DNA of 64,000 nucleotides, taken from the NCBI GenBank assembly GCA_941918925.1, contig OW799233.1:145764223-145828222 (forward strand), given 5' to 3'. The position numbers and the translations under genes are program-made. Below, piece by piece: positions 36,561-47,997 of this stretch (position 1 is its first letter; the number at the start of each line of letters is the position of its first letter). Below the pieces are notes generated by a model. That model was not told where the DNA came from and did not search any database. It was given only the letters and a program-made list of their open reading frames with translations. The stretch comes from Phyto melanocephala (lineage: Eukaryota > Arthropoda > Insecta > Diptera > Rhinophoridae).

Positions 36561-37689
36561 GTAAGTGCTTGTATGAATAATCAGTTTTCTAAAAGAATTC
36601 TTAACATATTTAAACTCGAACTATACTTCACAAGCATAAGCTACTAAGAATTGTGTTATTACTTAAACAGATTTAAATAATTTACTATCAAACTGCAAAT
36701 ATGCCGATGATTAAATATAAAACCTCTAAATAAATATTTAAAATAAAAATTTTTAACTTGAAAGCCTTGAATAGATAACAAATAAGACAAATATTTACAC
36801 TTCTTTAGAAAGTGTCCTTTTTTTCCTACAAAATTTATTTTTCAAATGATTTTTTTCTCTAAATACTTTTAAATATTCGCTTTAACGAAAGCTAAATCAA
36901 AAGTTAAAAAAAATTAAAAAAATAGTCGCAACAGTTTTTCAAAAATTTAATAACAAACTCAACTAGTTGTACTCATAGAAACTACTACAACTTCAAGTTA
37001 ATGCATAAAAAATTGTTTAAATCAAAAGCTAACGCCTGCAAAGCAAAAAAGCTAACCATTTTTTAAAGGACCTTCATTTATATGCATCTAAATAAAATAA
37101 AAATACAAATATTTACGTTCATCTAACGTTGAGTTGAGTTTATTTCCTTATTTTGTTTTTTTTTCCCTCTATCTCTCTTATTCTCTCTTGTTGTGTGGTT
37201 TTTAAGCCAATAGCAGTTCAAGGACTTTTGAAGAAGAATCTTTATAAAAGTGTGTTTTTAATTAATTATTTTTGTTATTGTTTTCGTTGCGAATTTCCTT
37301 TATTATCCTTTAAATGCACTATTGTCTGGAGTGTTGTATTCATGCAAATTTTATAAACAGTTGTGATTTGCTGCAATTTTAAATTTTTTTTAAAGATATA
37401 TTTTCACTTTGAATCATTATTGTGAAACTAAGCATGCAAGTTAGGGAAATACTTATAACTAAATATAATTAACAGATATTTTGTGGGTGGAAGGAAATCT
37501 CTATTAAGCATCATTAAGTTGTTGGAAAATTTTTGTTGTAAATATTTTAATACTTTTTCTGGAAAAGTGTTTTAAACTTTATTATCTACAGATATTTTTA
37601 TTATCAGTTAAGTAAACTATTTATACAGTTTCATATTCGAGATAATTATAGGCTTTTAAACATAAAAATTACATAGTTAAAGTTATATT

Positions 37690-38740
37690 TAGATTTCACA
37701 ATATTAAGTCTAGAACAAAACTCATTACATTGTGACAAGTTTGTTAAAAGTAAAAACTTTTTAGAACGGATCAGAGTTGGCATCATTTGTCGTGAAAACT
37801 TTGGCATATTAGGGGTAAAAACAACGCTTAGATAAAGATGGTGTAATAAAAGAGATATTGGCAAACGATCGTTCTTCAACTTTTTGGCGTTGTCATTAAG
37901 GCCGTTGTAAACATTTTACGTTGGATGCCAACTATTGAACAATACTCTAGAATAGGGCTGACCAGAGAAGTCTACAGTTGTCTTGTTATATATGGGTCAG
38001 TAAACTGATTTGGTCATCGCTTTCTAAATCCAAGTAGTACACGTGGTTTATTAACACTAACAGAGATATGTTAAATAAAATTAAGTTTAGGATCGTATAA
38101 AACTCCAAGTTCGGGGAAGGTTTTTAGTCCTTTTAAAGACTCTCTAGACAGTACTTACACAAGTAAGACATCTGCAAAAGATACACTTTTGTATGCACTT
38201 TTCAGGATTAAGCTCCATTAGATTAAGAACTAAAAACATCTTAATCCTCTTGAAGGAGAACATGATCAGCATTTTTATTATAACTAAAAAATATTCTAAC
38301 GTTGTCAGCATAAATTAGAACATCCGAGAATTTGATCATATTTGGTAGATCGTTAATAAATATTAATGATCTAAGATAACTACGGGACTACATAAACAAT
38401 ATAAACAACAAAAAATGCTTGAATGAAAATATTTTTCAAACGAGCATTTTGCCTTCTATTTGTCAAGTACAATTAAATTCACATAAGACAATTCTCTGTA
38501 AATCTCAGTAGATCAAGTTTTTTATTATATTAATAAGGGTGACTTTATTAAAGTTTAAGTAAACTTGGAGTAAATTACATCAGCTTGCTTTTGTTAAACA
38601 AAACTACGATTTACTAGCACAGTAAATTAGTAACAGTCGAACAAGCCTTTCGAAAACCATGTTGTAAAAGCAACCATATAAATTAGGCATGATGACAAAG
38701 ATGGTTTTGATTTTCTCAAAATTCTTTCATTTTATTTAAA
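37690..38740 (-). pseudogene. Jockey-type LINE, reverse transcriptase relic
   Basis: Minus-strand blocks in order, across several frames: QHGFRKACSTVTNLL, DVIYT-like sequence, KKLDLLRFTENCL with YLTNRRQN (between RT motifs), a VP-containing block, FINDLPNMIKFSDVLIYADN (RT palm; YADD is changed to YADN), NLMELNPEKC, LGVLYDPKLNF, KSVYDPYITRQLYTSLVRPI (with frame changes), LEYCSIVWHP. This is the familiar order of a Jockey-clade ORF2 from the fingers to past the thumb. There are many stops and shifts. Endonuclease sequence and the 3' tail were not identified. The 77-codon frame at 37646-37879 is a piece of it. Confidence 0.75.
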
Positions 38741-39129
38741 AAAACATTAACTTTTTAAAAAAAATTTTATTTATACTCATATTTAAATACTTTTTAAGCA
38801 CATACGAATCTAAAATAAACGAAGAAATAGATAGACTCTTTTAGTAAAGTCATGCGCCGGATAAATTTATAATAGGGTTTGTCAGAATGTGGTGCCAAAT
38901 ACGAGGGTAGGATGAGTAAAACTTCGTTCAGAAGTGTTTTCGGATGCTAATGAACTCTAAGTACGTGAAACTGTCTTCAGTCTTATTTCGGAAAGTGTAG
39001 AAGATTTTGATAGTCTTATTGTCAGTTAAAAGTAAAATATAAGGGAGATGTTCGTTACTTGTCCGAAATTTGAGTAGATTTTCTAGTCTGTCCTTTAAAC
39101 ACATTGCAGTAATTTATCATTTTATTACT

Positions 39130-39490
39130 GATAATCCAGTTATTCACATTCAATATCATCATCTTGGGTTCCCAAATTCTTTTTTGGAAAGACATTCCCA
39201 TTATATTTAATTTTCTTAGGTTTCAATTTCTTTTGTGGAGGTTTCCTTTTGTGTGTTCGTGCTGGATTCAATATTTTAGAAGCTGTCAGAAATTGAGTTT
39301 CCAGGCAGACATGTTGCGGTTCTTATATTTTTCTGTTTTATATACTATTTAGGAAACATCATGAATTTTAATTTTGATTTCTTTTTGATAATACTTTCTA
39401 ATTCTTATTGGCTTCCCTCAACATCAGCAGCTGATGAATTTTCAGACAACAAAGAATCCAGTTCTTTTGTAACTTACAGTTGTTAGCTTG
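39130..39490 (-). pseudogene. Decayed coding-like region of unknown identity
   Basis: On the minus strand one frame gives ELDSLLSENSSAADVEGSQ. After a frame change and stops another gives ILNPARTHKRKPPQKKLKPK and NLGTQDDDIECE then a stop. The acidic-serine and lysine-proline character looks protein-like rather than random for this DNA. I do not recognise the family. It may be an old transposon or processed-gene relic. Sure only that it is not an intact gene. Confidence 0.3.
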
Positions 39491-39940
39491 AAGTTCATTT
39501 CGAAAATTTTCGTATATCAGGTATGGAAAAGTTGTGATGATATTTTCAATTTATTAAAATTTGATTAAAGAAGAACATATGTATATTTGTTAAACACATT
39601 ATAAATGGATCAAAAGCAACAAATATACACAAAGTTTTTTTAATGTTTTTTAATTAAAAAGTACGCTCAAATTAATTGTTTAAAACCGAAACGAAAATCT
39701 AATTTCCTTTTCTGCATTTAAAAATAAAATCAAGACGAATTCAACAAATTTTGATAAAATGCTTCCCCATCATTTTCTTTAGTTTTAAACTTACTTTTTC
39801 AATTAACAAGGTTCTCAAAAATTAACAAAGGTGTGTTTCAAATTGTCTTTAAAGTGACATTTTACGTACTCAAAAACACTTAAGGTTATAATACACGGCA
39901 TGCTTTTTACATCTGACTTTAAAATTTGTGAGACATATGT
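39491..39940. other. AT-rich spacer, no gene seen
   Basis: Nothing recognisable. Confidence 0.5.
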
Positions 39941-40174
39941 AAATCTACATGTCTGCCAAAATTGTACTTTTACGCTGACCACTTTGCAGCAGCAGAGATT
40001 TCTGCTAACGACTTATATCACATGTTTTGGCAGAAGAAATGAATGCATAGTCTTCATAAATCTACATGTCTGCCAAAATTGTACTTTTACGCTGACCACT
40101 TTGCAGCAGCAGAGATTTCTGCTAACGACTTATATCACATGTTTTGGCAGAAGAAATGAATGCATAGTCTTACA
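39941..40174. repeat. Identical 117-bp tandem duplication of a palindromic unit
   Basis: The unit starting AAATCTACATGTCTGCCAAA at 39941 recurs at 40058 with no mismatch that I can see until the last few bases. Each unit contains the inverted pair TCTGCCAAAA / TTTTGGCAGA (about 80 bp apart) and an inner palindrome AGCAGAGATTTCTGCT. The unit may be a tiny palindromic transposon relic that has been duplicated recently. The 94-codon plus frame at 39900-40184 simply runs through both copies. Confidence 0.9.
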
Positions 40175-40288
40175 TAGTTTTTGAAGTCATATGTTAATAC
40201 CTGTCACAAATTAATTAGCAGTGGGATTAAAGTATACAATTTAATAAATTAAACTTTAGAAATTTTTTTCTTACTTACATGAAACTTT

Positions 40289-41110
40289 ACACAGACGGTT
40301 CAAAGATTGGTCACCAAACTGGAATGGGCTTATACGCCATAAGCCGAAATAGAAGCAAATACTTCCGTCTACCTGATCACAACACTATTTTTCAGGCTGA
40401 GATCATGGCGATTACGGAAGGAATTAAATGGATAAAGGAAACGAATAGCGAAACTCCGATTCGTATCTTTACGGATAGCCAATCAGTGATTAAGACATTG
40501 AGAAAGGAGAAAGTTGAATCCCGGAACGTTTTGCAATGCAAGAGGGAGATAAACTCATATGCAAATTGTGAACATCTGGAGATAATATGGATACCAAGCC
40601 ATCACGGGCTGATCGGAAACGAGAAAGCCGACAAATTATCCAAAATGGGAGCTCTTCTGAGTACTATAACTTTGGAGAATGCCAAACTCCTTAAACGATT
40701 TAAGGATGAACTTAAACGTTGGGCAATGGAGGAACATGTCAGAAAATGGCAAAGCACTGATGTCCGTAAGGTGACAAGAAAACTCTGGAGTGACCCAAAT
40801 CTTGGGAAATCAAAGGAGATTCTGAGACTAAGTAGACCTAAATACACTTAGGAAATTAACCGGTGTAATAACAGGTCATACGGAGTTGAGAACTCATCTA
40901 GCTCGCATGAGATCATCTGAGGAGACAACATGTAGAGCTTGCGAGGAAGAGGATGAGACTCTGGTACACTACCTCTGTCATTGTCCTGCGTTTGGGCATA
41001 TTAGGCGCGAAAATTTTACAGTGGATACTATGCCGAACTTGGAATACCTGGGGAACTCGAACTGGAGATCCATAAGGCGTTACATTGAGGGGACTGGGTT
41101 CTTGGACTAG
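40289..41110 (+). pseudogene. LINE ORF2 3' part: RNase H domain and zinc knuckle, one frameshift
   Basis: Frame 1 (open to 40851) begins within RNase H: YTDGSK (first catalytic Asp), QAEIMAITEGIKW (Glu), FTDSQSVIKTL (Asp), WIPSHHGLIGNEKADKLSK (His and last Asp). All four acidic positions are kept. It runs on through a helical stretch to LRLSRPK and stops. A +1/-1 shift near 40840-40860 moves to a second frame: RTHLARMRSSEETTCRACEE, ETLVHYLCHCP (C-x2-C...H-x4-C type zinc knuckle), ending at a stop at 41108-41110 after IEGTGFLD. This architecture (RT then RNase H then CCHC) fits I/Loa/R1-like LINEs. Reverse transcriptase and endonuclease are lost by 5' truncation. Confidence 0.88.
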
Positions 41111-41262
41111 TCCGTTTTTTATGGGAAATTATGTTTATGGTTTTTGTTTGGGAATTCCGTTTTCCATATGGAGCGTACAACATGCCAACTGGGCATAAGT
41201 GCATACCTGTCATGGGTTTGGGCTTTTATATCCCTCCTTTTCAACCTAACCTAACCTAACCT
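40289..41262 (+). mobile_element. Young 5'-truncated LINE with target-site duplication
   Basis: The 12-bp direct repeat ACATGAAACTTT lies at 40277-40288 and 41263-41274, directly bordering the element, and marks the target-site duplication of a retrotransposition event. The inserted 974 bp holds the RNase H domain and C-terminal zinc-knuckle part of a LINE ORF2, a short 3' UTR and a tail of about four CCTAA units. It is GC-richer and less decayed than its surroundings, so the insertion is comparatively recent. The apparent start ATG belongs to the target DNA, not the element. Confidence 0.92.
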
Positions 41263-41274
41263 ACATGAAACTTT

Positions 41275-41938
41275 CTTAGGCATTAGTAGATAGTTTTTAT
41301 TTATGAAAATAGAGACATTAAATAGATCTATGTATATGGTTTTTTGTATGTAAAAAAAAAGTTTATATTTTTTAGTTATTTCATAAACCAGTGTTGTAAA
41401 TTATATTGAATAATCGCGAGTAGTTAGGAACGCTGTATGCGCATTGTGGTAATATTTACCAAGAATCAAACCCATAACCTTCGCAAAGACGAAGTAGAAT
41501 ATAAGCCTTTGCGACTAAGTATGTAGAATATCAATCTGCCTATACGCGCACTTAATGAAATTTCTTGAGTTTCCTGTATCGGAATGATATACTGTCTATT
41601 TAATTATATTTAATTACCCTTTTAAATATCAGTAAGTAGCAATAAGTAACAGAAAATTATATTCAATTAAGTGCCACTTAATAAGTGTTAAATTTCACGT
41701 CATACATTCATACACACACTTTCATAACTCCTTTGTATTTCTTCCTCATCAAATACATACATACTGTTGTTGTAAATGTGTGCGTAAGTGACAAGCTTTC
41801 TATGATTTTTTTTTCTTTTTGATATCATTACTGTTGCTACTGAGTTTCTTACTGCTTTTTAAAAAAGTGAAGTAAAAATTTTAAAAAGACATACACATAC
41901 ATACATAACATGAAATTTTTCTTCTTTATTATTATTTT
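41275..41938. other. AT-rich spacer, no gene called
   Basis: A patch at 41420-41530 of more even composition has a weak B-box-like GGGTTTGATTCTTGG on the minus strand, but no flanking duplication was found, so it is not called as a SINE. Confidence 0.5.
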
Positions 41939-43654
41939 TATACCCACCACCAAAAAAATGGTGGGGTATATTCATTTTGTTATTCCGTTTGTAACACATC
42001 GAAATATTCATTTTAGACCCCATAAAGTGTATCTTTTCTGAATCAGGGTTTGATTTGATGACGATCTAGCTATGTCCGTCCGTCTGTTCGTCTGCCCGTC
42101 TGTTGAAAGCACGATAGAGCTCGCACCGAAAAAGCTAGGGGGCTCAAATTTTGCCAGAATCTTTCTTAGAGACAAGGTTTGTTTGGTATTGAAAATTGGC
42201 TATATCGGAATATTAGGAAGTGAGTTATAGCTCAAAAAACCGTGTCCTACGAACATCGAATAAAATAGTATTGTGTCCAAACGGATTAACGTACAGTCAT
42301 GAAACTTTGAATATATATTTCTCGAGTCAAAACAATATCTCTCCCCAAAAATTGCTTACATCTATGCATAAGGAAAGGAGTTATGGATAAAAATGTACGA
42401 AAATTTATACCGCGCAGTGTATTTTTCAGTATATTTTAAATTTAAAACCTAATAAAACGGACAAAATTAGATGTACGATTCTGAAATTTTGCACACTTTG
42501 CTTTTTGATGAGAGGGTTTTCTGTAACGGAAAATCAATGTGCCACGCTCACTTTTACGCCCACCTCCCATATAACGTCTTACCTAAAATTCATATAATTT
42601 CTCTATTAATTAAGATTTTGGAATAATAAAAGACTATATTGAAACATCTAAGTTGTACTCATTAGCAAAAACAACTTTGACACGCCTACTATAACGCCCA
42701 CTTTTCACGCTACCTACCGTTAATGAAATTTAAAAGCTCATAAAACCGACAAAATTAGAGGTATGATGATGAAAGTAGCTACATGTGTGCTTTTAATCAA
42801 TGTTATTGTTGTGCCAAAAAGTTTAGTGACACGCCTACTTAAACGCCTACCCATATAACGGTTTATCTTAAATTCATGTAATTTCGCTATTGACAAAGTT
42901 TTTGGGAAAATAAAGGACTATATTGAAATATCGAAGTTGTATTTATAAGCAAAAACTTTATTGAAACGCCTTCTTTAACGCCCACTTTCACTAAAAGACT
43001 AAATTTACGAAAACATTTTACTAGCATACCGAAGTTATTAAGGGTGGTTAAATTTTAAGGGCCAATGTTGATTTTAAATAAAACACAAATTATTTAAGAA
43101 ATTATTATTATTTCTTTTTATAATGATAATATTTGTATGGTTCAATTATGTATTGAACAAAATATCAGCCAAATGGCCCCCCATCCTTGACGCCACTCCC
43201 CTATCTGATGGTCCAAATTTTCAATGACAATGTTGATGCTCAATTGTTGGGCATGATGATGAGTCGAGGTTCACGAATTTGAACGATTATGTTGACCAAA
43301 AGAATTACGAAGTGCACAAAATGCATTTTGATTTAAACGCCCATTTTTACAAAAAACCTGAATAACTTTAAAGCGTTGCTCATTTGCGTATCTTTCCACG
43401 GATCAAATTGTAAGTTTGAGATTGAGCAATGTCAAATGAAATGCATAAAACAAATTTAAAGACTAGGTGTAGTTCACCTTCAACAAGGGCCCTTCAAATG
43501 TAACCACCCTCTACAAAGAAAGTGATACATATTTTATTATAAAGAGATTATTCCATAGCGATTAACAAAATAATAAATATTGTGCTTTAAATGTACACAA
43601 AATTGTTGGTGGGTATAAAAGATTCGGCACGGTCGAATATAGTGCTCTTACTTG
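41939..43654 (+). mobile_element. Full-length Helentron-like element, subfamily A (1716 bp)
   Basis: It starts TATACCCACCACC, spaced by an A-run from the inverted partner TGGTGGGGTATA. It ends with GGTGGGTATA-type text, AAGATTCGGCACGGTCGAAT (hairpin) and ATAGTGCTCTTACTTG followed by T. The head box is the reverse complement of the box before the tail hairpin. Inside are two diverged copies of a ~280-bp block carrying CCCATATAACG, TTCATxTAATTTC and GGACTATATTGAAA-like text, and repeated CGCCCAC motifs. No open frame codes for Rep/helicase, so it is non-autonomous. Five copies of this superfamily occur in the window, each followed by T. Confidence 0.8.
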
Positions 43655-46600
43655 TTTTTCTTTCTTATAGTTTTATATACACTTTTTTACGAACAATTTT
43701 TTTTTATTTCTTACATTTATAATAGAATGTTTTCGTGGAAATAAGTGTGTGGTTGTCATAGTTGTCGTAAAGTATTGTGTCTGACAGTGGACCCTTCACT
43801 TCACTGTAAGTAGGCTGTTAGAAAAAGTTAAAAAAAATGACATTATAATTACGACAAAAAAAAGATCATTTAAATTTTTAAATATTTATAAACATATATA
43901 AATAATATTTGTAAATATATATCTATATATAAAGAAACACTCTGCTTATGTTTGCCGGTTTAAGTGTGAACTTATTCTCCTCATGGGGATGGAGAAAGCC
44001 ATTAAAAGCGATTAGAAAACATAAGTTTTTTGTATTTATTGTTGTGCTCGTTTACAGTTTAAATAGATATTATTATGTCAGAATAATAAAAATGGCTTTG
44101 ACAGCAAGACATCCCCTGTCATTTGCAGTTAACTTTAATGTTTGATATTTTTCTTACTTATAAACTGGCTCAAAATGATTTTTACTTATTTTTCCTTTGC
44201 TTTTGCAAAGGACAATTATGTTTGAGTCTTAGTGGGATTTTTTACAGTTTTTTTCTTTCGATAAATAGATAAGATATATAAAATAGATGACAAAAAATCA
44301 ACAATGAATTAAAAATTATAACTAAAATGATAATTATTAAGTGTTTAAATAATCAGATTTACTTCTTTAATTACATCGTTTGTCTTTATTTATTTATAAT
44401 TATACAATCATTGTAATTTAGTCGGGCGCGGATACAGCGGCTTATTGGTAGCCATAAAACAAACAATTCTAATATTTTAATAAAAATTCAACAAACAACC
44501 AACAAAAATAGGCTGGACCAGCGCTGGAATTTGATTCAAGAATTTTTTATAATTAAGGGATACAACTATACCGCATAATACCCGGGATAGTTTAATATGG
44601 TCGATTTAAAAATCTTTAAATTTTTTACACTCAGCACAAAAAAAAATGATTATGTCCATTAATCTATTCCATTTGATATACATCTCTTTATTCCTTTTCG
44701 ATCCAATAAAAATTTTTTGAAATTTTCATTTAAATTCAAATGGTCAAGCTATGATAAAGCATTAAAAAATCTAAAGCAACCATAGTTGGCTAAAATATTT
44801 TAACTAAAATATCTAAAATATTTTGTGTTGAAAATTAGTTAAACCCAAACAACAAATAAATTCATATGTAAGTTTGCTAGGAAACAAAATAAAAGCATCT
44901 CAAAGCAATAGTACAATGTGAGGAAGTTTCTAATATCAAGCTTTAAACGTATTCATTCCCTCATAACTCACACAGGTCTGTTAAAAGCAGATATTCCAAA
45001 AAAGTGCTATAATTTTTTTTTTAATAACGATGCTGTATCTACCGGTTCAATTACATACCATCAGGAACCGAAACGAACTTGAGGACAGAAAGTGCTAGAA
45101 CTTTCGCACATTGAGCAGTGACATATTAGTTTATTAGATTATTTACAAAAATTACAATATTCTCTTGCATATTAATGTTGATAGAAAATTTGCCAACTTA
45201 AATTCGCTACAGACGCAACTAATTCGAGAGAAATCATACACCCACAACCAATACCATTACAATTGAACGCTATTTTGAATTTAAGGCGAGTTTTACAGTA
45301 TCAACTGCTGTGAAGTGGGATGCAAAGACAGAAGCCAGTATTTTTTTCCTGTTTTAGGAAAAATAAAAATAATACTTAACTCACTTTTAATATCTCAAGT
45401 GAAACTATAATTATTTAACAGATGCCCTGTCGCAAAAAATTAATTTCGTTCCAAAGTAGAAGTAAAATTCGTAATTTTCTTCTTTAGAAAAATTATAAAA
45501 ACAAACTGAAATCACTTTTAATGTCTGTAGTGAAATTATTGTGGATATCATTTACGATATATTTAACTAGCAAAATATTCATTACTTCGATAGCGCAGTT
45601 TTTACTTTCAATTCAATACACAAGTTCTTTTTTTAAATGTTCCTTTAACCCCTTTTTATTTAGAAAAATTAAAGGTACTGTGAGGACGTATCTTTTATCT
45701 CAGCCAAGATAATGCTTCCTAGTTTCCTAACTTTAGAACTAAAAATTGAGAAAATGCAAAAATTACAATAAAATTGAGAAGATATTTTTGTATTCTTTTC
45801 TATAAATGTCAAACTAAACGTGGACATGACATGTAATCCATGTCATGTCCGTTTTCAACTTGAATTAATAGTCCCTCTAGGGACATCAAAATTCGAAGAA
45901 TTATTTGTTTTTGCCGTTTATAACATTATCAGTCGCACGTAGAATTTAAATTCAAAATTTAAGTTTCTCAATCGTAGTTAAGTACAAATAGTACAATAAA
46001 AATTTTAAAAAGTAGCTTTTGTTTCATAAACGTAGCAAATACAAAAAATACCTAGATCCGATAAAGTATATATTATACGCATTTTTTCAAGTGATAGGTA
46101 ACTGCTCTTAAGGCTTTAGCTTTTAAAATTAAATTTTTTTTCTCGCTAGTTATCACATACAGAACTGAAAAGTAAGAACGGTGTTTGGTCATACTAAAAA
46201 TTTTACAGTAAGAACGACAACATGACTGTGTTTCTTTTAAAATAAATGTACTAACACAGTCTAGAGATAAACCATTAATACTTATTTACTATAACTACAT
46301 AACAATTTTACTTTTATTACACACCTTTTGATAAAACAATAATATTCCAGCTACTCCAGCTACTCCAGCTGCTCTCTTAATAGTATCATAAAAGCCTGAA
46401 TTAGCAAAAAAATATTTTTTGCAAGTTTTCCCAGTCGTACATAACATATACTTTACGACAGGCAAAAAGAAAAGATTTAAAATTTTTTTCAATCAAAACA
46501 CTTTGGTATGCACTTAAACTTCAAGTACATTTAACTTAGACAGGAAATAAAAGTTGCTAAAAATCATAAAATATATATAAATTCTAAATTTATTTTATAT

Positions 46601-47399
46601 GTAGTGCTGAAAAATGAACACTGGAAACATAATCCGAAAGAGTGAAATGCAAATTGAGTCTCTGTCTGAAGAGACATTGAAAACATAGCACCGCACAAAA
46701 CCTTTGCTTCAATTGTACACCACAAATCTATGTGTAAACCCATTATAAAAGAGTGAACACAAAAAGAAATCAATGAGTCTAATGACAAATAGTTATGGCT
46801 GTACAATGTACAGAGATATTTTTTGTCTATCAAGTACGAGTATTATTGTTTTTGCTTTTGCATAGATTTCCATAAATTGTTCAATGACTTAAAGCGTGGA
46901 ATTTCAATTGTTTTCGTTTAAAGTGATTGTTAAATGGTTCTTAACTAAAAGGGTGTAGATGAAATTTGTTCATGGTTAAGTTAAATGTTAAATTATAAAT
47001 TGGTATTTTAAAGATAGTTCAACGTATTTGCGCCAAGAACAGAAAGTAATTTGTAAGCGGTTGGTTGTATGTTAAACTGTTTTGTAAAACTCTTACACAG
47101 TGTGGGTGAAAAAGCTAAACAACAACTTTTTTGCTTACTATTATTTATAATTTAATATCATCTTTGTCTGATATGAATTTTTATTATGGAAAATTAAATC
47201 AGAGAGCAGAAACCCGTTTTATTGCATTATTGGGATTCTTAACTGGCGTATTTCAAAATTGTTTAATTTTCAGGCTCTGTTTCCTTGATTTAAGCATCAA
47301 TATTATGCTTTTGCTACTCTATAGTTTGGGGCTTGTTTACATACACTCGATCTTTGAGATAACCACATAGAAATGTATTAACGGCAGCTTAATAGTAGT
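43655..47399. other. AT-rich non-coding stretch, no gene called
   Basis: Contains chance frames (43948-44145, 45521-45712, 46295-46492, 46564-46833) without recognised domains, a perfect small hairpin at 45822-45850, and a short 9-base repeat (AGCTACTCC) near 46350-46375. A splice-like segment 43718-43804 ends in GTAAGTAGG but is closed in all frames. Confidence 0.5.
45822..45850. repeat. Perfect 12-bp hairpin
   Basis: GGACATGACATG and CATGTCATGTCC are exact reverse complements separated by 5 bases (TAATC). It could be a protein-binding palindrome or the remnant of a terminal repeat; nothing around it decides. Confidence 0.85.
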
Positions 47400-47710
47400 A
47401 AATAAATTAAATAATGATAATTCGGATATCCAAAATTTCATTTAAAAGAGTAATTTGTGGCACAGGCCGTGGGCGCTGTTGCTCCATCCTGATGAAACCA
47501 CTTGTTGGCTACCATAATATGTACAAAATTATTAATTATAAACATAATCACTGTCCATTATTCATCACTGCATTACTATTGCCAACTTCATTTCAAAAGA
47601 AGTTAGACCCTATAACTCTTTGTGACGAGAGTAATATGCGTAAGCGATTAACTCTGGTACACAAAAATTGCACATTTCAATTACTTACATATTCTTTAGA
47701 ATGAAAATGT
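47400..47710 (-). pseudogene. Tc1/mariner-superfamily transposase relic
   Basis: The minus strand reads NKWFHQDGATAPTACATNYS, matching the block WFQQDGATxHTAR with the catalytic aspartate kept but the histidine lost. Weak upstream traces of an NG-x-R-Y-R-x-MI block (around 47540-47600) are out of frame. The rest is too decayed to delimit. It lies 270 bp from the piggyBac element that follows. Confidence 0.6.
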
Positions 47711-47977
47711 GTTTCACCATGCATTACTAAATTGTTAAGCATCGCGTTTGCTTTTTTCGAACAATTCCACAATGCTAGTTTCATGGTGAAAATTGCTGAA
47801 ATAATTAGATCTGGTGTGGATTAATATCAAAATTGTATTCAAAAAAACATACATCAATATTATTCAACTCTGTGGCGTACACGATCAATATTCACTTTGT
47901 TGTATGTTTCTATTTTTGTTTATGTTTATGTCTTCCTGACCAGCCTGACATTGCATTTTGTTATCTGAACAGTGCAA
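47711..47977. other. Short spacer
   Basis: Nothing recognisable. Confidence 0.5.
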
Positions 47978-47997
47978 TTAACCCGTTATGTCCTACT

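Larger units (their letters stand above)
35161..37689. other. AT-rich stretch with splice-like signals, probably intronic
   Basis: No long coding region. It holds two notable plus-strand splice-site features, described separately: an acceptor with a 38-codon open tail at 36184 and a ratchet-like AG|GT site at 36507. A small inverted repeat GAGTAC/GTACTC lies near 35520-35545. Confidence 0.45.

Noticed and set aside
39427..39450. CTGATGAATTTTCAG near 39.43 kb as a ribozyme core
   Set aside because: No stem II and no GAAA partner at the required distance; it is a short chance palindrome.
39900..40184. 94-codon plus frame with an internally repeated peptide
   Set aside because: The peptide repeat is only the translation of the 117-bp DNA duplication (117 is divisible by 3, so the frame stays open).
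41420..41535. Possible third tRNA-derived SINE on the minus strand
   Set aside because: Only a weak B-box (GGGTTTGATTCTTGG), no convincing A-box, no shared core with the two SINEs and no target duplication.
43718..43804. Exon-like segment between TTATAATAG and GTAAGTAGG, plus strand
   Set aside because: Closed in all three frames and lies directly after a transposable element; could be non-coding at best.
44420..44590. tRNA-like patch around GGAATTTGATTCAAG
   Set aside because: B-box match is poor and nothing else supports a Pol III element.
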